Assembly (NCBI GenBank): GCA_963726375.1
Contig: CAVSCE010000008.1
Coordinates: 992,001-1,056,000 of the forward strand
Reading direction: 5' to 3'
Length of the DNA: 64,000 nt
Origin: UTCFX2 sp963726375
GTDB taxonomy: Bacteria; Chloroflexota; Anaerolineae; Anaerolineales; UBA4823
Position 1 is the first letter of the stretch. Every line of letters starts with the position of its first letter. The position numbers and the translations under genes were made by a program. The notes beneath the pieces are model-generated. The model had not been told where the DNA came from, made no database searches, and was given only the letters and a program-made list of their open reading frames with translations. This document shows positions 56,301 to 64,000 of this stretch, piece after piece.

Positions 56301-58160
56301 GTGAACCCAACCCGCAACCGTTCATCCATCATCTACTTGCTGCTGTTCGTCGCCATTATTTCAATGGTGGTGTACAACTTCCAGCAGCCCGCGGCCCAGG
56401 AGACCCTGTCCATCAATCAGGTGGCAGCGGATATCCAGGCCGGGAAGGTTGAGCGGATTGAAGAGAGCGATAGCAATCTGGAAGTCGTTTATGCCGATGG
56501 CTCCGAGAGAAAATCTAATAAGGAGCCTGATTCTACCCTGGTTGGACAGTTGAAAGATCTGGGTGTAACCACTGCGGCTCTGCAACCAGACCAGATAAAG
56601 CTCGAAATCAAGCCGCCCAGCGCATGGTTCAGTGTTGCATCCATTCTGGGATATGTGCTCCCATTCGTGATCCTTGTGGCGGTTTTCTGGTTTGTTTTTC
56701 GCCAGGCGCAAGGGAGCAACAATGCTGCGATGTCCTTCGGAAAATCGCGCGCCCGGATGTTCACCGGCGACCAGCCCTCCGTCACATTCCAGGATGTGGC
56801 AGGCGTTGAGGAGGCGAAAGAGGAACTCAAGGAAGTCGTGGAATTCCTGCGCGAGCCGGAAAAGTTCATCACGCTCGGCGCGCGCATCCCTAAGGGTGTC
56901 CTGTTGGTGGGACCGCCTGGAACAGGGAAAACACTGCTGGCGAAAGCGGTATCTGGAGAGGCAGGCGTGCCTTTCTTTTCGATCTCCGGCTCTGAATTTG
57001 TCGAGATGTTTGTTGGTGTCGGCGCCAGCCGCGTCCGGGACTTGTTTGATCAGGCAAAACGTCATTCACCCTGTATTGTCTTCGTAGATGAAATCGATGC
57101 GGTCGGGCGTCAGCGCGGCGCAGGGCTCGGCGGCAGCCACGACGAACGCGAGCAAACCCTGAACCAGATGCTGGTCGAGATGGACGGATTCGACACGGAT
57201 ACGAACGTCATTATCATGGCAGCGACCAACCGCCCGGATATCCTTGACCCGGCTCTGCTGCGCCCGGGACGTTTTGACCGCCGAGTCGTCCTTGACCGCC
57301 CGGATATGCGCGGGCGAGAGGCAATCTTGAAGGTTCATACAAAAGGCAAGCCGCTTTCGACCGATGTGGAGCTGGGTGTTCTGGCTCGATCCACTCCCGG
57401 ATTTGTAGGGGCGGACCTCGAGAACCTGGTCAATGAAGCAGCCATCCTCGCAGCTCGACGTAACTTAAAACTGATCGGCCAACCTGAGCTGGAAGAAGCC
57501 ATCGAGCGGGTCATCGCCGGGCCAGAACGAAAGAGCCGTTTGATCTCTGAAGAGGAAAAACGGATCGTCGCTTATCACGAATCAGGCCACGCAGTCGTCA
57601 TGAACGCCCTGCCGCAGGCGGATCCTGTCCATAAGGTGTCGATCATCGCTCGCGGGATGGCTGGCGGATACACGCTTGCTTTACCGGAAGAAGACCGTAC
57701 ATTGATGGCAAAGAAGAAGCTTATCGCCGATATGGTCGGCCTGTTGGGTGGACGTGCGGCGGAAGAGATCGTCTTTGATGATATTACTTCCGGCGCCGCG
57801 AATGACCTGGAACGTGTAACCCGTATGGCTCGTGCGATGGTGACGCGACTCGGGATGAGCGTACAGCTTGGACCCATGGTCTATGGGCAGAAGGAAGAGC
57901 TGATCTTTCTTGGACGGGAGATTTCGGAACAGCGTGATTATTCCGAAGCAGTTGCTGAAGAAATCGACACCGAAGTACGCCGGTTGGTTGGTGAGGCGTA
58001 TCAGAATGCGAAGCAGATATTAATGGAGCACCGCGAGAAATTAGACGCGGTTGCCACCCGCCTTCTGGAGGTTGAGACGATCTCTCGCGATGAATTCGAG
58101 AGCATCTTCCCACCACCGACGCCGAAGAAGCTCAGCACGCCAATGCCGATGGCGGTTTAG
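56301..58160 (+). CDS. ftsH: ATP-dependent membrane metalloprotease FtsH
   Basis: 619 residues, intact. Two transmembrane helices (residues about 8-26 and 112-132) flank an extracytoplasmic domain. The AAA domain has VLLVGPPGTGKTLLAKAVSGEAG near residue 203, IVFVDEIDAVGRQRG (Walker B), ATNRPDILDPALLRPGRFDR (second region of homology with Arg fingers). The zinc protease site is YHESGHAVV near 422, with the third ligand in the TSGAANDLERVT segment. GTG start follows GGAGGT. It degrades membrane and regulatory proteins. Ends at a strong terminator. Confidence 0.97.
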   Translation: MNPTRNRSSIIYLLLFVAIISMVVYNFQQPAAQETLSINQVAADIQAGKVERIEESDSNLEVVYADGSERKSNKEPDSTLVGQLKDLGVTTAALQPDQIKLEIKPPSAWFSVASILGYVLPFVILVAVFWFVFRQAQGSNNAAMSFGKSRARMFTGDQPSVTFQDVAGVEEAKEELKEVVEFLREPEKFITLGARIPKGVLLVGPPGTGKTLLAKAVSGEAGVPFFSISGSEFVEMFVGVGASRVRDLFDQAKRHSPCIVFVDEIDAVGRQRGAGLGGSHDEREQTLNQMLVEMDGFDTDTNVIIMAATNRPDILDPALLRPGRFDRRVVLDRPDMRGREAILKVHTKGKPLSTDVELGVLARSTPGFVGADLENLVNEAAILAARRNLKLIGQPELEEAIERVIAGPERKSRLISEEEKRIVAYHESGHAVVMNALPQADPVHKVSIIARGMAGGYTLALPEEDRTLMAKKKLIADMVGLLGGRAAEEIVFDDITSGAANDLERVTRMARAMVTRLGMSVQLGPMVYGQKEELIFLGREISEQRDYSEAVAEEIDTEVRRLVGEAYQNAKQILMEHREKLDAVATRLLEVETISRDEFESIFPPPTPKKLSTPMPMAV

Positions 58161-58182
58161 CACTGATTTATCCGCATTGACC

Positions 58183-58234
58183 ATCAGGCGATGCATGAAG
58201 CCGATCCTGGCTTCAAGCATCGCCTGATTTTTTT
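58183..58234 (+). terminator. Strong rho-independent terminator after ftsH
   Basis: Stem ATCAGGCGATGC pairing with GCATCGCCTGAT, extended by TGAAGCC/GGCTTCA, then seven T. Confidence 0.93.
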
Positions 58235-58478
58235 ATTTTCAGGCAGCAAGTCCGTTTGTCTACGGCCTCCAGAATCCTGGGATCGAGTAGATTCTTACTC
58301 ACCATAATCCATGATCCGAGATTTTCTCAGCGATACTCAATCTTAACTTTAAGAATCACAATATCCATATTGAATATATTAATATTACACTTGACAATAT
58401 TCAAATAACGATATAGAATATTGATCGATAATATGTTTAGAACTTAATATAATCAAAGCTCATCTAAAGGAGTGCCAG
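58235..58478 (+). promoter_or_regulatory. Promoter and operator-like repeats before the SHOCT gene
   Basis: TTGACA at 58391-58396 and TAGAAT at 58414-58419, spaced 17. A perfect inverted repeat overlaps both: CAATATTC at 58395-58402 and GAATATTG at 58416-58423. Related half-sites (ATATTGAATAT, near 58365-58378) lie just upstream. A dimeric repressor, for example of the PadR type, could bind here. The region is much more A/T-rich than its surroundings. Confidence 0.6.
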
Positions 58479-58892
58479 ATGGATCAAAACCTTTCAAATC
58501 ATGAGAGCGACAGAATGCATATTTTACAAATGGTGGCAGACGGCAAGGTCAGCGCCAATGAAGGCGTGAACCTGCTTGATGCGATGAACGCGAATCCAAA
58601 GGGTAAAAATGCTTCCCAAACGAACCGCATGGCAGGAGACGGTAAAACAGAGGCTCATTGGTTTCGGGTGAGGGTGACCGACGTTCAGACCGGACGCAGC
58701 AAAGCCGTTGTTAATATCCCGCTGACCCTGGCAGAATGGGGACTGCGTATCGGCGCAAAATACGCTCCTGAAGTTGGAGATGTAGATCTCAGCGAGCTGA
58801 GCCAGATGCTTCACGATCGCAACCTGGAAGGCAAGATCATTGATGTCGTGGACGAAGAAGACGGAGATCATGTCGAGATATTCATCGAATAA
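58479..58892 (+). CDS. SHOCT-like domain protein (YvlB/LiaX N-terminal type)
   Basis: 137 residues. AAAGGAGTG precedes the ATG. Residues 12-36 (RMHILQMVADGKVSANEGVNLLDAM) match the short helical SHOCT-like motif found at the start of YvlB/LiaX-type envelope-stress proteins. The rest is beta/alpha (WFRVRVTDVQTGRSKAVVNIP, WGLRIGAKYAPEVGDVDLSELSQML, GKIIDVVDEEDGDHVEIFIE). Soluble; role probably in envelope-stress signalling, which is inference. Own regulated promoter. Confidence 0.75.
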   Translation: MDQNLSNHESDRMHILQMVADGKVSANEGVNLLDAMNANPKGKNASQTNRMAGDGKTEAHWFRVRVTDVQTGRSKAVVNIPLTLAEWGLRIGAKYAPEVGDVDLSELSQMLHDRNLEGKIIDVVDEEDGDHVEIFIE

Positions 58893-58898
58893 TTCCTG

Positions 58899-58904
58899 TA
58901 TAAT
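58899..58904 (+). promoter_or_regulatory. Leaderless -10 box for fabL
   Basis: TATAAT ending six bases before ATG 58911. No ribosome site is present, which fits a leaderless message. Confidence 0.45.
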
Positions 58905-58910
58905 CAAGGC

Positions 58911-59711
58911 ATGAGCGACTCGAACTTTTTCCAGGATAAGCTGGTGTTGATCACAGGGTCAGGGCGCGGAATTGGACGCGCCCTGGCCTTGCATTTTGCG
59001 AGCCTCGGCGCGGACATCGTAGTCAATTTTTTCCGCAACCGCCCAACGGCTGAGGCGACCGCGGACGAGATTCGATCCATCGGTCGGCGCGCCTGGCTTG
59101 TGAAAGCCGACATCGGCGACCTGGCTGACCTGAACCGGATGTTTGATTTTGTCGAGGATAATCTCGGGGGACTGGACTGCCTGATCAACAGCGCCGCATC
59201 CGGCTACAATCGTCCGGTTGTGCAGCAGAAACCCAGAGGTTGGGACTGGACGATGAATATCAACGCCCGCGCAGCCCTTTTTGCCGCTCAGAGAGCTGTA
59301 CCCTTGATGCAAAAGCGCGGCGGCGGGTCGATTGTGAATATCTCAAGCCCGGGTTCAGGACGCGTCCTTCCGGATTATGTCGTCGTAGGCGCCAGCAAAG
59401 CCGCCCTCGAAGCGCTCACTCGGTATCTGGCGGTAGAGCTGGCTCCAATGAACATCGTAGTTAATGCAGTCTCCCCTGGGATCGTATTAACCGACGCTTT
59501 AAGTCATTTTGCTGCGGTCCGTTCGGATGAAAATATCCTGGATCGAGCCCTGGCTCACACCCCTGCTGGACGGTTGCTGACTGCCGAAGATATCGCCCAT
59601 GTGGTCGCATTTTTATGCTCCCCTCAGGCTGCGATGATCCGCGGGCAGGTAATCACAGTGGATGGGGGCTATACCCTTCCGATTCCAGGTGTGACAACTT
59701 CTGACTGGTAA
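58911..59711 (+). CDS. fabL: Enoyl-ACP reductase III (FabL-type SDR)
   Basis: 266 residues, intact. NAD(P)H-dependent reductase of the last step of the fatty-acid cycle. Nucleotide loop ITGSGRGIGRALA near residue 15, INSAASGYNRPV near 96, and SPGSGRVLPDYVVVGASKAALEALTRYLA near 145-175. The catalytic pair is Tyr-x6-Lys (YVVVGASK), the FabL/FabI spacing, not the usual Tyr-x3-Lys of SDRs. The end DGGYTLPIPGV is standard. With fabF and fabH 4-5 kb upstream it fills out much of the elongation cycle. Confidence 0.85.
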   Translation: MSDSNFFQDKLVLITGSGRGIGRALALHFASLGADIVVNFFRNRPTAEATADEIRSIGRRAWLVKADIGDLADLNRMFDFVEDNLGGLDCLINSAASGYNRPVVQQKPRGWDWTMNINARAALFAAQRAVPLMQKRGGGSIVNISSPGSGRVLPDYVVVGASKAALEALTRYLAVELAPMNIVVNAVSPGIVLTDALSHFAAVRSDENILDRALAHTPAGRLLTAEDIAHVVAFLCSPQAAMIRGQVITVDGGYTLPIPGVTTSDW

Positions 59712-59721
59712 AGAGGAGTGT

Positions 59722-60360
59722 TTACACGCCAATCAGGATCACCCTGGCAGGGGCGCCATCAGTCCCGATGATTTTTAACGGCAGACAGTACAGAGAATAG
59801 CGACCCTGAGACACCTCGGATAAATCCAGTCCTTCCAGGACTACAACGCCGGCTTTAAGCAGCAGCTCGTGAGTCGCAGCAGGCGACGCATACGGAGCGA
59901 CAGACAGATAATCGACTCCGATCAGGCGGATCCCCCGCTCGACCAGGTACTGCGCCCCGTCAGGGCTGAGCGCGACAAAATCCTCAAAGAATTCTGTCTT
60001 TTTCTGCTTCCAGAGCTTCGAATTGCGCGTTTTCATCAACAGCCGGCGCGTTCTGGGTGGGATTTGGAGGTTTTCGAGGATCGAAGCGGTGACCAGATTT
60101 ACCTCGTCGTCCAGATGAAGAACATATGCACGCCCGATCAAGGTTTGGAGAGATATTTGTTCGGTCGTTTGCGAGCTGCCGCCCAGGAAATGGAAGGGAG
60201 CATCAATATGAGTACCGGCGTGGACGCTCATAAAAATCTGCGAAACGTTTGATTCTGCTCCATCTTCCATTTTCGAGATTCGCTCAATCCGGGGGGTAGG
60301 ATCGCCAGGCCAGACCGGAAGATTCTGCGTGATGGGTAGGGAGATATCATATGTGCGCAT
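59722..60360 (-). CDS. Cyclase family protein (kynurenine formamidase-like)
   Basis: 212 residues, intact. Metal-dependent hydrolase fold with the hallmark HAGTHIDAPFHF near residue 47. The N-terminus YDISLPITQNLPVWPGDPTP and GIRLIGVDYLSVAP near 143 are typical. Members hydrolyse N-formylkynurenine, isatin or cyclic amides; the substrate here is unknown. It converges on fabL. Confidence 0.87.
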   Translation of the reverse strand: MRTYDISLPITQNLPVWPGDPTPRIERISKMEDGAESNVSQIFMSVHAGTHIDAPFHFLGGSSQTTEQISLQTLIGRAYVLHLDDEVNLVTASILENLQIPPRTRRLLMKTRNSKLWKQKKTEFFEDFVALSPDGAQYLVERGIRLIGVDYLSVAPYASPAATHELLLKAGVVVLEGLDLSEVSQGRYSLYCLPLKIIGTDGAPARVILIGV

Positions 60361-60375
60361 TGGCTACTCTGTGAT

Positions 60376-60648
60376 TTACCAAACCAGGTGGTCTGTTTCA
60401 ATAATCGCAAACGAGACGATCAGGACTGGGGAGTTCTGGCTGTCTGAAGTTTGTTCCTGCTCGGAGGGTTTCCAGCCAGGGAGCCCCCGCTCCAGCTCAT
60501 GGCGTGAAACCCGGTTTACCCGCCGACAATGCGGACAGGCTGCGTCGTAATGGCTCAATCCTTGAGCGGCGATCAGATCCAGAGCGGCTTGCGCCTCCTG
60601 TTTTCCGATCGCGTATGGCTTGTGACAGTTATAACAGCGGACCTGCAT
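60376..60648 (-). CDS. Zinc-ribbon protein
   Basis: 90 residues from ATG 60648 (AGGAG upstream). Two Cys pairs, CYNCHKPY near residue 5 and CPHCRRVNRV near 38, make one zinc ribbon. A charged linker and a hydrophobic end (PVLIVSFAIIETDHLVW) follow. Function unknown. It is 15 bases upstream of the cyclase gene and cotranscribed. Confidence 0.75.
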   Translation of the reverse strand: MQVRCYNCHKPYAIGKQEAQAALDLIAAQGLSHYDAACPHCRRVNRVSRHELERGLPGWKPSEQEQTSDSQNSPVLIVSFAIIETDHLVW

Positions 60649-60737
60649 GATCAAACTCCTAAAATCTTTTGAAGGTTTCCAGGCATTGCTGGTTTATGCC
60701 TGAAATTCATTATATCGTGAATTGGACTGACCTGGGT

Positions 60738-60743
60738 TATAAT
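60738..60743 (+). promoter_or_regulatory. Leaderless -10 box for the adenosyltransferase gene
   Basis: TATAAT ending six bases before ATG 60750, without a ribosome site. Confidence 0.45.
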
Positions 60744-60749
60744 CCCCTC

Positions 60750-61304
60750 ATGCCCGCTTTCTATTCTTCAACAGGAGATGATGGCTATACTGGACTGCTG
60801 CAAGAAGGCCGCGTCTCCAAAAACCATCCAATTCCTGAAGCGGTCGGGACGATTGACGAAGCAAGCTCCGTGCTTGGGATGGCTCGGGCCCTGGTTGAGG
60901 ACGGTCCGAGTAAAATGATGATCCTGACCATCCAGAGAGATCTCTACAACCTTATGGCGGAAGTCTCCGCTTCACCCAACAACTCTGCTCATTTTCGAGC
61001 GGTGGATTCGGATCGGGTTGAATGGCTCGAGCAGCAGGTTGAACTCCTGACCACGAAGGTGAAGGTCACAAAGGAATTCATCGTTCCTGGTGATAGCTTT
61101 ACCGGGGCAGTACTGGATCTGGCTCGAACGGTAGTCCGCCGCGCTGAGCGGCAAATTGCAGGCCTTATCCATACTGGTGTTGTGGAAAATCTTGACTTAC
61201 TTCGCTACCTAAACCGTTTGTCAACATTTTGTTTTGCGATGGAGCTCTTTCAGCTTCAAAATTTTGCCGGGATACTCCCGACCCTGGCAAAAGACCGCCC
61301 TTAA
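60750..61304 (+). CDS. PduO-type cob(I)alamin adenosyltransferase
   Basis: 184 residues, intact. It transfers adenosyl from ATP to cob(I)alamin to make coenzyme B12. The ATP-binding N-terminus is STGDDGYTGLLQEGRVSKN near residue 6, VGTIDEASSVLGMARAL near 32, IQRDLYNLMAEVS near 60, DLARTVVRRAERQI near 128 (Arg-Arg-Ala-Glu, catalytic surface), and LLRYLNRLSTFCFAMELF near 152. A longer upstream frame is judged false because the promoter lies within it. It ends at a terminator shared with the DsbA-like gene. Confidence 0.9.
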   Translation: MPAFYSSTGDDGYTGLLQEGRVSKNHPIPEAVGTIDEASSVLGMARALVEDGPSKMMILTIQRDLYNLMAEVSASPNNSAHFRAVDSDRVEWLEQQVELLTTKVKVTKEFIVPGDSFTGAVLDLARTVVRRAERQIAGLIHTGVVENLDLLRYLNRLSTFCFAMELFQLQNFAGILPTLAKDRP

Positions 61305-61317
61305 TAGTAAGAGGATC

Positions 61318-61351
61318 AAAAAAACTACGGCTTCACCAGCCGTAGTTTTTT
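61318..61351. terminator. Bidirectional terminator
   Basis: AAAAAACTACGGCT pairs with AGCCGTAGTTTTTT over a short loop, between convergent genes. Confidence 0.92.
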
Positions 61352-61380
61352 ATTCTCATTGACAGTGTAGATAAAGACTC

Positions 61381-62130
61381 TTAGTTTCCTTGAAGCGCGG
61401 CCTGGACCAAAGCGTTGATTTCATCAAAGGTCGAAACGCGCCCCGGGCTGACATTCTGTCCGTTCACAAACACGGTCGGCGTACCGGTGACACCCAGCTC
61501 GGTCCCTAATTTCACACCTTCATCCAAGACGTTCTGATATTTTGCAGAAGCCAGGCAGGCTTCGAATGTTTCAAGGTCTAATCCCAGGTTTTTTGCAAAA
61601 GCGCTCAGGCGGGGATCGCTGAACTGCCCTTCAATACCCGTCTGGTTAGCGTAAAGGATTGCTTTGTAATCCCAGAACCTGCCCTGTTCGGCAGCGCATT
61701 CGCTTGCCAGAGCTGCCCGGTCTGAAGCTTTATTGGGATCGCTATCATCCAGGAAAGGGAATTGATGGTAGACATAATAGACATCATTCGGCTCGACAAT
61801 CTCGCGAATGACCTGCGGTTCAATATCATTTGCATAAGTTGCACATGCACTGCACTGGAAATCCGAAAATATATCGATCTTCACCTTGGCGTCAGGGTTT
61901 CCGATCGTTGTGCCGTTCGCGGTCGCATGAGTCTGCGGCGTGATTTTGACGATTTCTCCACCGGGGTTCTTTGACTGCTGAATGGATGGGATAATAATCA
62001 CAGCCAGAAGGATTACCGCAACTACTGCAATCCCACCGATCATGATCCTGCGCTGTTGGATCTCGCGCTTTCTCATTTCTTCTTTCCTGGCCTGGCGTTT
62101 GCTCAAGTTTTCTGTTTGCTTTTTTGGCAT
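61381..62130 (-). CDS. Membrane-anchored DsbA-like thiol-disulfide oxidoreductase
   Basis: 249 residues from ATG 62130 (GAGGT upstream). A Lys/Arg-rich cytoplasmic start (residues 1-30) is followed by a transmembrane helix (IMIGGIAVVAVILLAVIII). The thioredoxin-like domain of the DsbA/BdbD kind starts near 70: KVKIDIFSDFQCSACATYAND with the CSAC active site, YHQFPFLDDSDPN, and the cis-Pro loop GVTGTPTVFVNGQNV. It probably oxidises or isomerises disulfides of exported proteins. Confidence 0.9.
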   Translation of the reverse strand: MPKKQTENLSKRQARKEEMRKREIQQRRIMIGGIAVVAVILLAVIIIPSIQQSKNPGGEIVKITPQTHATANGTTIGNPDAKVKIDIFSDFQCSACATYANDIEPQVIREIVEPNDVYYVYHQFPFLDDSDPNKASDRAALASECAAEQGRFWDYKAILYANQTGIEGQFSDPRLSAFAKNLGLDLETFEACLASAKYQNVLDEGVKLGTELGVTGTPTVFVNGQNVSPGRVSTFDEINALVQAALQGN

Positions 62131-62209
62131 GTGTTTACCTCGAAAATGGCGGCTTAATCGATAGCGCGCCAAATTTTCCCATGATGTGTCCGATTTGTCC
62201 AGGGATAGA

Positions 62210-63041
62210 TTACATTTTACTCATCAGCCATTCGATCATAAAATCCAAGACGAGGTCTTTTTCCGGCTCATTATGGATTTCATGATACAGGCCGTCCCAG
62301 GTCTTGACCGTACAGTCGCATGTGACAAGCCTTGCGCATTCGATTGTCCCACGAGGGTAGGTGATGCGATCTTCAGAGCCGTTCATCATTAAAAGCGGCA
62401 GGCAGAATTCCGAGGCATGTTCAAATGTCCAATCGATCATCTGGATCATCAACCGCGCGAAATCCGAGCGATGCTCGATCGTGGACGAGTGGATCATTTG
62501 TGTATTTACGGATCACTTCAGGATCACGGGAGAGATCACTCACGTCTAAACCGCTTGCGATCAGGACGTCAGGCAGGATCGCTCCCAGGATTTTGGCAGA
62601 AGCGACTTTAAGGGTTTGATCCTGGAGTGGACTGCGTAATGCAGGTCCGGTTGCGATCACTCCCGTAAGCGTCGGCTGAAGTTTCAAAGGATAGAAGAGA
62701 GCCAGCAGGCCACCAAGGCTGTGTCCATAAAGGAAAGATGGTTTCTTTGAATACCTGCGTCGTGCTTCTTCAAGCAGGCGGCTGATCTGGTCCAGGAGGA
62801 TATTTTCGCTGGAGATCGAACCGCGCCTTCCGGCGGATTTTCCATGACCTCGCAGGTCAAATCCCAGCACTGCAAACCCTGCATCTGTCAATCGCTTTGC
62901 CATATAGGTATAACGTCCGCTGTGTTCGCCCAATCCGTGGATCAGACACACAGATGCCCGAGGTTCCATCTCTGGCTCCCAACATTGCGAGTAAGTTTCC
63001 ATTCCGTCATGCTCGAGCCAGCTGAATTCATCATGTTTCAT
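62210..63041 (-). CDS. Monoacylglycerol lipase-like alpha/beta hydrolase, one frameshift
   Basis: About 277 residues. N-terminal part: VCLIHGLGEHSGRYTYMAKRL (oxyanion HG), LGFDLRGHGKSAGRRG, and the nucleophile in FLYGHSLGGLLAL near residue 116. A frame break near 62480 is followed in the next frame by MMNGSEDRITYP (catalytic Asp) and GLYHEIHNEPEKD (catalytic His). The layout is that of bacterial monoglyceride lipases. An AAGGGA ribosome site precedes ATG 63041. Confidence 0.85.
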
Positions 63042-63162
63042 AACGTGATCGTCCCTTTTCGTTTCAGAATAGTATTCATCCTATAAATAATAACAGATAA
63101 CAACATGGGTTGATCGATGCGGATTTGTCCTCAGGAAGAAACCATATTCCTGGTTTATAAAA

Positions 63163-64000
63163 TTACGGGAAATCCAGCAGCTGGAAAATCGGGTATTCTT
63201 CACCCGTAAGCTTGAAACCCATCCGATGATATACGGCGAGCGAAGCCGGATTGTTTCTTTGGGTGTTTACTGTGATCGTTTGCGATCCGCGCCGGTGAAA
63301 CTGATAAATCAAGTCATATGTAAGTGCTGAACCGATCCCTTTTCCTTGCAGTTCAGGCAGGACTGCCAGGCGGGCAAGGTGCCCACCGATGGGGGTCGCG
63401 GTGCTGATCTGGAAACCAGCAATCTTCCCCAAATACTCAGCAACGGTCGCGATCGCAGCCTGCTGGAAGGCACTTTCGAGATAGTAACGAGAATTCACCC
63501 AAACTGGAGAGAAGGAAGCCGCGTCAATCGTCTGGACGGTTTCGAGGTCATCGAACGTCATCGGTCTGATGTTCACATCCTGTGTGGTTGGAGTTTCGGG
63601 CAGCGGAGTTGTCTCACGGCTCAGCATCACGATAGAATGGGTCTCCCTGAAATGGCTATTTTTCAGTAAAGCAGTAAACCACGAGTAGATTGGGATGGCG
63701 GAGATGTATTTGATTTGACCGTCGCTGGAAAGCTTTTCAAGGGCCTTTTCCCAGAGAATATTCCAGGCGTGATTGGGAGAAATGTGGGTTGAAACAGCAA
63801 AAAGCCTGATCCAGACTACGCTGGGTGGATCGGGGGGACAGGCCAGAGCTGCCTCGATGCTGCCCCGATCTTCCAGAATTATGAACGGTTCATATCCCAC
63901 CCAATCCAACGGCAGGCGGTAATCGAGATGACGGTGAACGTAGGCTTCGAAGTGAATTAAATTGGCGAGCTTGGATAGGTCCTCTGATGTTGCCGATCGG
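63163..64000 (-). CDS. GNAT N-acetyltransferase, cut by the window edge
   Basis: At least 279 residues; the frame stays open to the window edge (upstream text includes LANLIHFEAYVHRHLDYRLP). The first part is a degenerate domain, and the C-terminal half (about the last 145 residues) is a GNAT: VNIRPMTFDDLETVQTIDAA, LAVLPELQGKGIGSALTYDLIYQF (acetyl-CoA loop) and ASLAVYHRMGFKLTGEE. A two-domain layout of this kind occurs in mycothiol synthase-like and other double GNATs. Substrate unknown. Confidence 0.75.
   Translation of the reverse strand, partial: RSATSEDLSKLANLIHFEAYVHRHLDYRLPLDWVGYEPFIILEDRGSIEAALACPPDPPSVVWIRLFAVSTHISPNHAWNILWEKALEKLSSDGQIKYISAIPIYSWFTALLKNSHFRETHSIVMLSRETTPLPETPTTQDVNIRPMTFDDLETVQTIDAASFSPVWVNSRYYLESAFQQAAIATVAEYLGKIAGFQISTATPIGGHLARLAVLPELQGKGIGSALTYDLIYQFHRRGSQTITVNTQRNNPASLAVYHRMGFKLTGEEYPIFQLLDFP

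Overview
The window most likely comes from a member of the Chloroflexota, probably class Anaerolineae. This is an inference from gene content. It carries a mevalonate-type diphosphomevalonate decarboxylase homologue, an LLM-class flavin oxidoreductase, a secreted propeller protein ending in a YLPxxLR-type tail, DUF2007, DUF3592 and SHOCT small proteins, a FabL-type enoyl reductase and several Chloroflexi-style conserved hypotheticals. No rRNA, CRISPR array, phage or insertion sequence was seen. One tRNA gene, tRNA-Arg(TCT), is present.

Layout. 0-2.3 kb (minus): start of an unidentified gene, RseP-type site-2 protease, MvaD homologue. 2.5-3.1 kb: a collapsed cyclase/WD40 gene remnant. 3.3-4.5 kb: bactofilin-like membrane protein. 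4.6-14.7 kb: two divergent operons. The minus one holds a CodA-like deaminase, LLM oxidoreductase, YgeY-like M20 hydrolase and SsnA-like aminohydrolase. The plus one holds a BMP lipoprotein, a double-ABC ATPase and two permeases. Together they look like uptake and breakdown of a nucleoside or nucleobase-like compound, and they are the best candidate here for an undescribed pathway. 14.9-25.1 kb (plus): a cation island with KdpD/KdpE-like regulators, an APC permease, a P2-type ATPase, two TrkA-like proteins and two unknown proteins. 25-32.7 kb: assorted membrane, hydrolase, aminotransferase and unknown genes. 32.8-35.6 kb (minus): a murein-peptide salvage operon (DppA-like M55 peptidase, NlpC/P60 endopeptidase, dipeptide epimerase). 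35.9-38.5 kb: phosphodiester glycosidase and acyl-CoA dehydrogenase. 38.6-44.8 kb (minus): MogA, GNAT, PHP-AlbA protein, response regulator, Lon and Hsp20. 45-48.9 kb: DUF3592, GNAT, an uncharacterised cluster with predicted helix-turn-helix segments, and DUF2007. 48.9-53.5 kb: LysM-M23 peptidase, DUF192 protein, receiver protein, then efp, a Cys-rich protein and a HAD-DinB fusion. 53.6-59.7 kb: FabF, FabH, FtsH, a SHOCT-like protein and FabL. 59.7-64 kb: cyclase, zinc ribbon, PduO-type adenosyltransferase, DsbA-like protein, lipase and GNAT.

Sequence quality matters. Many genes are broken by single-base frameshifts after which the conserved motifs resume in another frame. These cluster in about 10-25 kb and 39.6-44.3 kb, while 45-62 kb is almost clean. 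Where the site can be read, a base is missing from a short homopolymer, so these are treated as probable consensus errors and each gene is reported as one unit. Several genes appear to start without a leader: a TATAAT-like box sits 6-7 bases before the ATG.
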